Of a DNA stretch of 7,303 bases, positions 5,707-7,303 are shown piece after piece. The notes beneath the pieces were generated by a model. That model saw only the letters and a list, made by a program, of their open reading frames with translations. It did no database searches and was not told the origin of the DNA. The position numbers and the translations under genes are program-made. The stretch covers positions 1-7,303 of the forward strand of contig JAEXFF010000269.1 in NCBI GenBank assembly GCA_023400335.1, written 5' to 3'. Source of the stretch: Bacteroidota bacterium. Lineage in GTDB: Bacteria > Bacteroidota > Bacteroidia > Bacteroidales > Marinifilaceae. Positions within the stretch are counted from its first letter, which is position 1, and each line of letters begins with the position of its first letter.

Positions 5707-6483
5707 ATGGGAGTTATCGACTGCATAGGATGTAAATGGTGTATAAGTGTATGCCCGGTTGGAGCTATTTATGTAGCTTCAGTGAATGATTATTACAAAA
5801 ATATTTTACTTAATGATGATGAATGTATTTGCTGCGGTGCATGTAGAAACGTATGTCCCACTCAAGATATTTGTTTAGGCTTACCGCCGGAATGCCGGGG
5901 AAGCGGAGGGGGAGGATTAGTAGGCGGGGGCGAAGGAGACGGGGAGGATAACGGGGGAGGTGATAGTGGAGGCGGTGGAGGCGGAGGCGGTGGAAAAGAT
6001 AATAATGATAAAAATATAACAGAGATTGGAGAATGGGCCGGTGAAGGACTGGTGGCTATGACATTAGCTGAACAAATTGCCGGATGTGCTAAAAAACAGC
6101 TTCTAAATAATGACAGAAGATATGGTTCTGGTGCTGACAGTTTGATAGACTGTTCAAAACTTACTCAGGAAATTGCTGCAAACTTTAATATTCAATTACC
6201 CAGAACGGTCAAAGAACAAATGCAATGGTTTAAAGATAAGAATAAATTTTCATCTGACCCCGCAGATATTCAGGAAGGGGACCAACTTTTTTATACAAAC
6301 CCCAACCACACAGGCATAGTTATATATTTATCAGGCAGATTAGGAATAATACATGCTACAATTAATAGGAATAATCCGGGTTGTATAAAATTTAATCCTA
6401 TTGATAGTACAGGACAAATTCATAACAAAAGTGGATCTACGACAGGATTTCCAAATAAATTTGCAGGACTCGGACATTATTAA
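5707..6483 (+). CDS. 2[4Fe-4S] ferredoxin fused to NlpC/P60 cysteine peptidase
   Basis: This 258-residue protein has two halves that rarely meet. Residues 1-60 are a bacterial-type ferredoxin with two full CxxCxxCxxxCP motifs: C6, C9, C12, C16-P17 and C40, C43, C46, C50-P51. These should bind two [4Fe-4S] clusters for electron transfer. Residues 65-96 are a linker with 22 glycines in 32 positions. Residues about 110-258 form an NlpC/P60 domain, a papain-like family that cuts peptides of peptidoglycan. The nucleophile is C149 in IDCSKL, followed by the characteristic LPRT (164-167) and Q171, then GDQLFY (191-196), catalytic H201 in HTGIVIYL and third residue H216 in IIHAT. The active site thus appears complete. 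There is no signal peptide of its own, though its substrate lies in the periplasm. It starts three bases after, and in frame with, a Tat lipoprotein, which suggests joint export or a split gene. The ATG leaves only five residues before the first cluster Cys, short for a ferredoxin. Domain calls are firm; the biological role is unknown. Confidence 0.85.
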   Translation: MGVIDCIGCKWCISVCPVGAIYVASVNDYYKNILLNDDECICCGACRNVCPTQDICLGLPPECRGSGGGGLVGGGEGDGEDNGGGDSGGGGGGGGGKDNNDKNITEIGEWAGEGLVAMTLAEQIAGCAKKQLLNNDRRYGSGADSLIDCSKLTQEIAANFNIQLPRTVKEQMQWFKDKNKFSSDPADIQEGDQLFYTNPNHTGIVIYLSGRLGIIHATINRNNPGCIKFNPIDSTGQIHNKSGSTTGFPNKFAGLGHY

Positions 6484-6491
6484 ATTTTAAC

Positions 6492-7303
6492 ATGAAGACA
6501 CTATTATTTATATTCTTAAGTATAGTTTGGTACCAACTTTATTCCCAAAATAATAAAGTTAATAAATTTGAATTATTATACAGTATTTCTCAAGAGATCA
6601 AGGATACAGATAAATGGCCAAAATATAATTTGCAAAGCCTGTATTTCGAACATGATACTCTTTTTACATTACTTATAAAAAACAATTACATTACTTCTAT
6701 TCCACTTTCAGGTAATTTGAAAGAGATAAATCATACTATTACACCACTTCCCAAAAATGAATTTCCCCTTTATTTAAAAAAATACAAAAACGAATGGTAC
6801 ACTTCTTCCATTCATTCTATAAAAAAATTTAAAAATACATTACAGTATAAAACTATTATTTCTACTCCTACAGGCCCTATAATTGATTTCCTCGAAATTA
6901 CAGATGATAAAATTGTTTATAGTACACGTTATACATACGTTGTATTAACCAACTTAGAAGGGAAAGAATTATCTAAATATCATTCCGATTACTTTGCCTT
7001 AGCAACTATTGTATATAAGAATTTCATTATAAATGGGATCCAGGATATTTTAATAAAAGAGAACTGGATTTTTGTCATGCCAACCAAACGTCACTATACT
7101 TCTTCCGCATACCCGAACGCTACTTATATGATCGGAGGACAAGGAAAATACGGTTATTTTGTCGATCCTACTCAAAGAGATCATCTGATAATAAGGAATA
7201 TGAGTGAGAATACGGAAGAAGAATGCCTATACTTTAATCATACTTTCAGTGAAAATGATTTAGATTTCCCGGAAGAAGATGACATTAACCTCAGAGTTTT
7301 TAG
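6492..7303 (+). CDS. exported protein of unknown function, incomplete at the window end
   Basis: The frame opens with an ATG eight bases after the ferredoxin-peptidase stop and stays open for 270 codons to the window edge, so the 3' end is missing. The N-terminus MKTLLFIFLSIVWYQLYSQ is a Sec-type signal peptide. Cleavage near LYS/Q at about residues 18-19 is usual for Bacteroidota, and there is no lipobox Cys, so the product is probably periplasmic or secreted. The mature part is rich in aromatic residues, Lys and Asn, with alternating short strand-like stretches such as YVVLTNLEG and HLIIRNMSE, which suggests an all-beta fold, perhaps a propeller. I recognise no named family. Spacing and shared AT-rich codon use place it in one operon with the two preceding genes. 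A partner of the peptidase, such as an inhibitor or immunity protein, or a scaffold is possible but not shown. No Shine-Dalgarno sequence is visible. Confidence 0.7.
   Translation, partial: MKTLLFIFLSIVWYQLYSQNNKVNKFELLYSISQEIKDTDKWPKYNLQSLYFEHDTLFTLLIKNNYITSIPLSGNLKEINHTITPLPKNEFPLYLKKYKNEWYTSSIHSIKKFKNTLQYKTIISTPTGPIIDFLEITDDKIVYSTRYTYVVLTNLEGKELSKYHSDYFALATIVYKNFIINGIQDILIKENWIFVMPTKRHYTSSAYPNATYMIGGQGKYGYFVDPTQRDHLIIRNMSENTEEECLYFNHTFSENDLDFPEEDDINLRVF

Noticed and set aside
5895..6000. Frameshift or assembly error in the glycine-rich tract
   Set aside because: The frame continues straight into a complete NlpC/P60 domain with all expected motifs, so the tract length appears correct in frame.

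Overview
The window looks like a chromosomal segment of a Bacteroidales-type bacterium (phylum Bacteroidota), probably a gut commensal. Four things support this. There is a fimbrillin-like lipoprotein with the C-terminal domain these organisms use. Its lipobox is followed by an acidic stretch typical of Bacteroidota surface lipoproteins. Several candidate promoters match the Bacteroidota -7 consensus TAnnTTTG. Most start codons lack a Shine-Dalgarno sequence. I cannot name the genus from sequence alone.

Left part (1-1420): a strong Bacteroidota-type promoter (52-83) sits directly in front of a highly structured, apparently non-coding RNA (about 88-371) that ends in a hairpin plus T-run. It may be a 6S-like/Bacteroidales-1-type RNA, but the identity is unproven. 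Next comes a gene for an unrecognised 211-residue protein that contains three gapless 30-residue repeats. A roughly 110-bp element with 14-bp perfect inverted arms lies between this gene and the convergent methyltransferase gene.

Middle part (1421-4274), both genes on the minus strand: a class I SAM-dependent methyltransferase, and upstream of it a 655-residue fimbrillin-like surface lipoprotein. A strong 14-bp hairpin separates the two. A long AT-rich divergent region (4275-5127) follows. It carries two copies of one palindromic hairpin 417 bp apart and candidate promoters facing both ways.

Right part (5128-7303), a tight plus-strand operon cut by the window end: (1) a small Tat-signal lipoprotein with no recognised domain; (2) three bases after its stop, and in the same reading frame, a protein joining a canonical 2[4Fe-4S] ferredoxin to an NlpC/P60 cysteine peptidase through a 32-residue glycine-rich linker; (3) eight bases later, a Sec-type exported protein of unknown function, incomplete at the right edge. 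This operon is the most unusual item here. A ferredoxin and a cell-wall amidase/endopeptidase normally belong in different compartments, yet the Tat signal next door would solve exactly that problem, because Tat exports folded, cofactor-loaded proteins. The two reading frames may be one ancestral Tat-ferredoxin-peptidase protein split by a single TAA, or partners exported together. The third gene could encode an inhibitor or immunity partner, or an outer accessory protein; that role is inference. The operon is visibly more AT-rich than the fimbrillin gene, which hints at acquisition by transfer.
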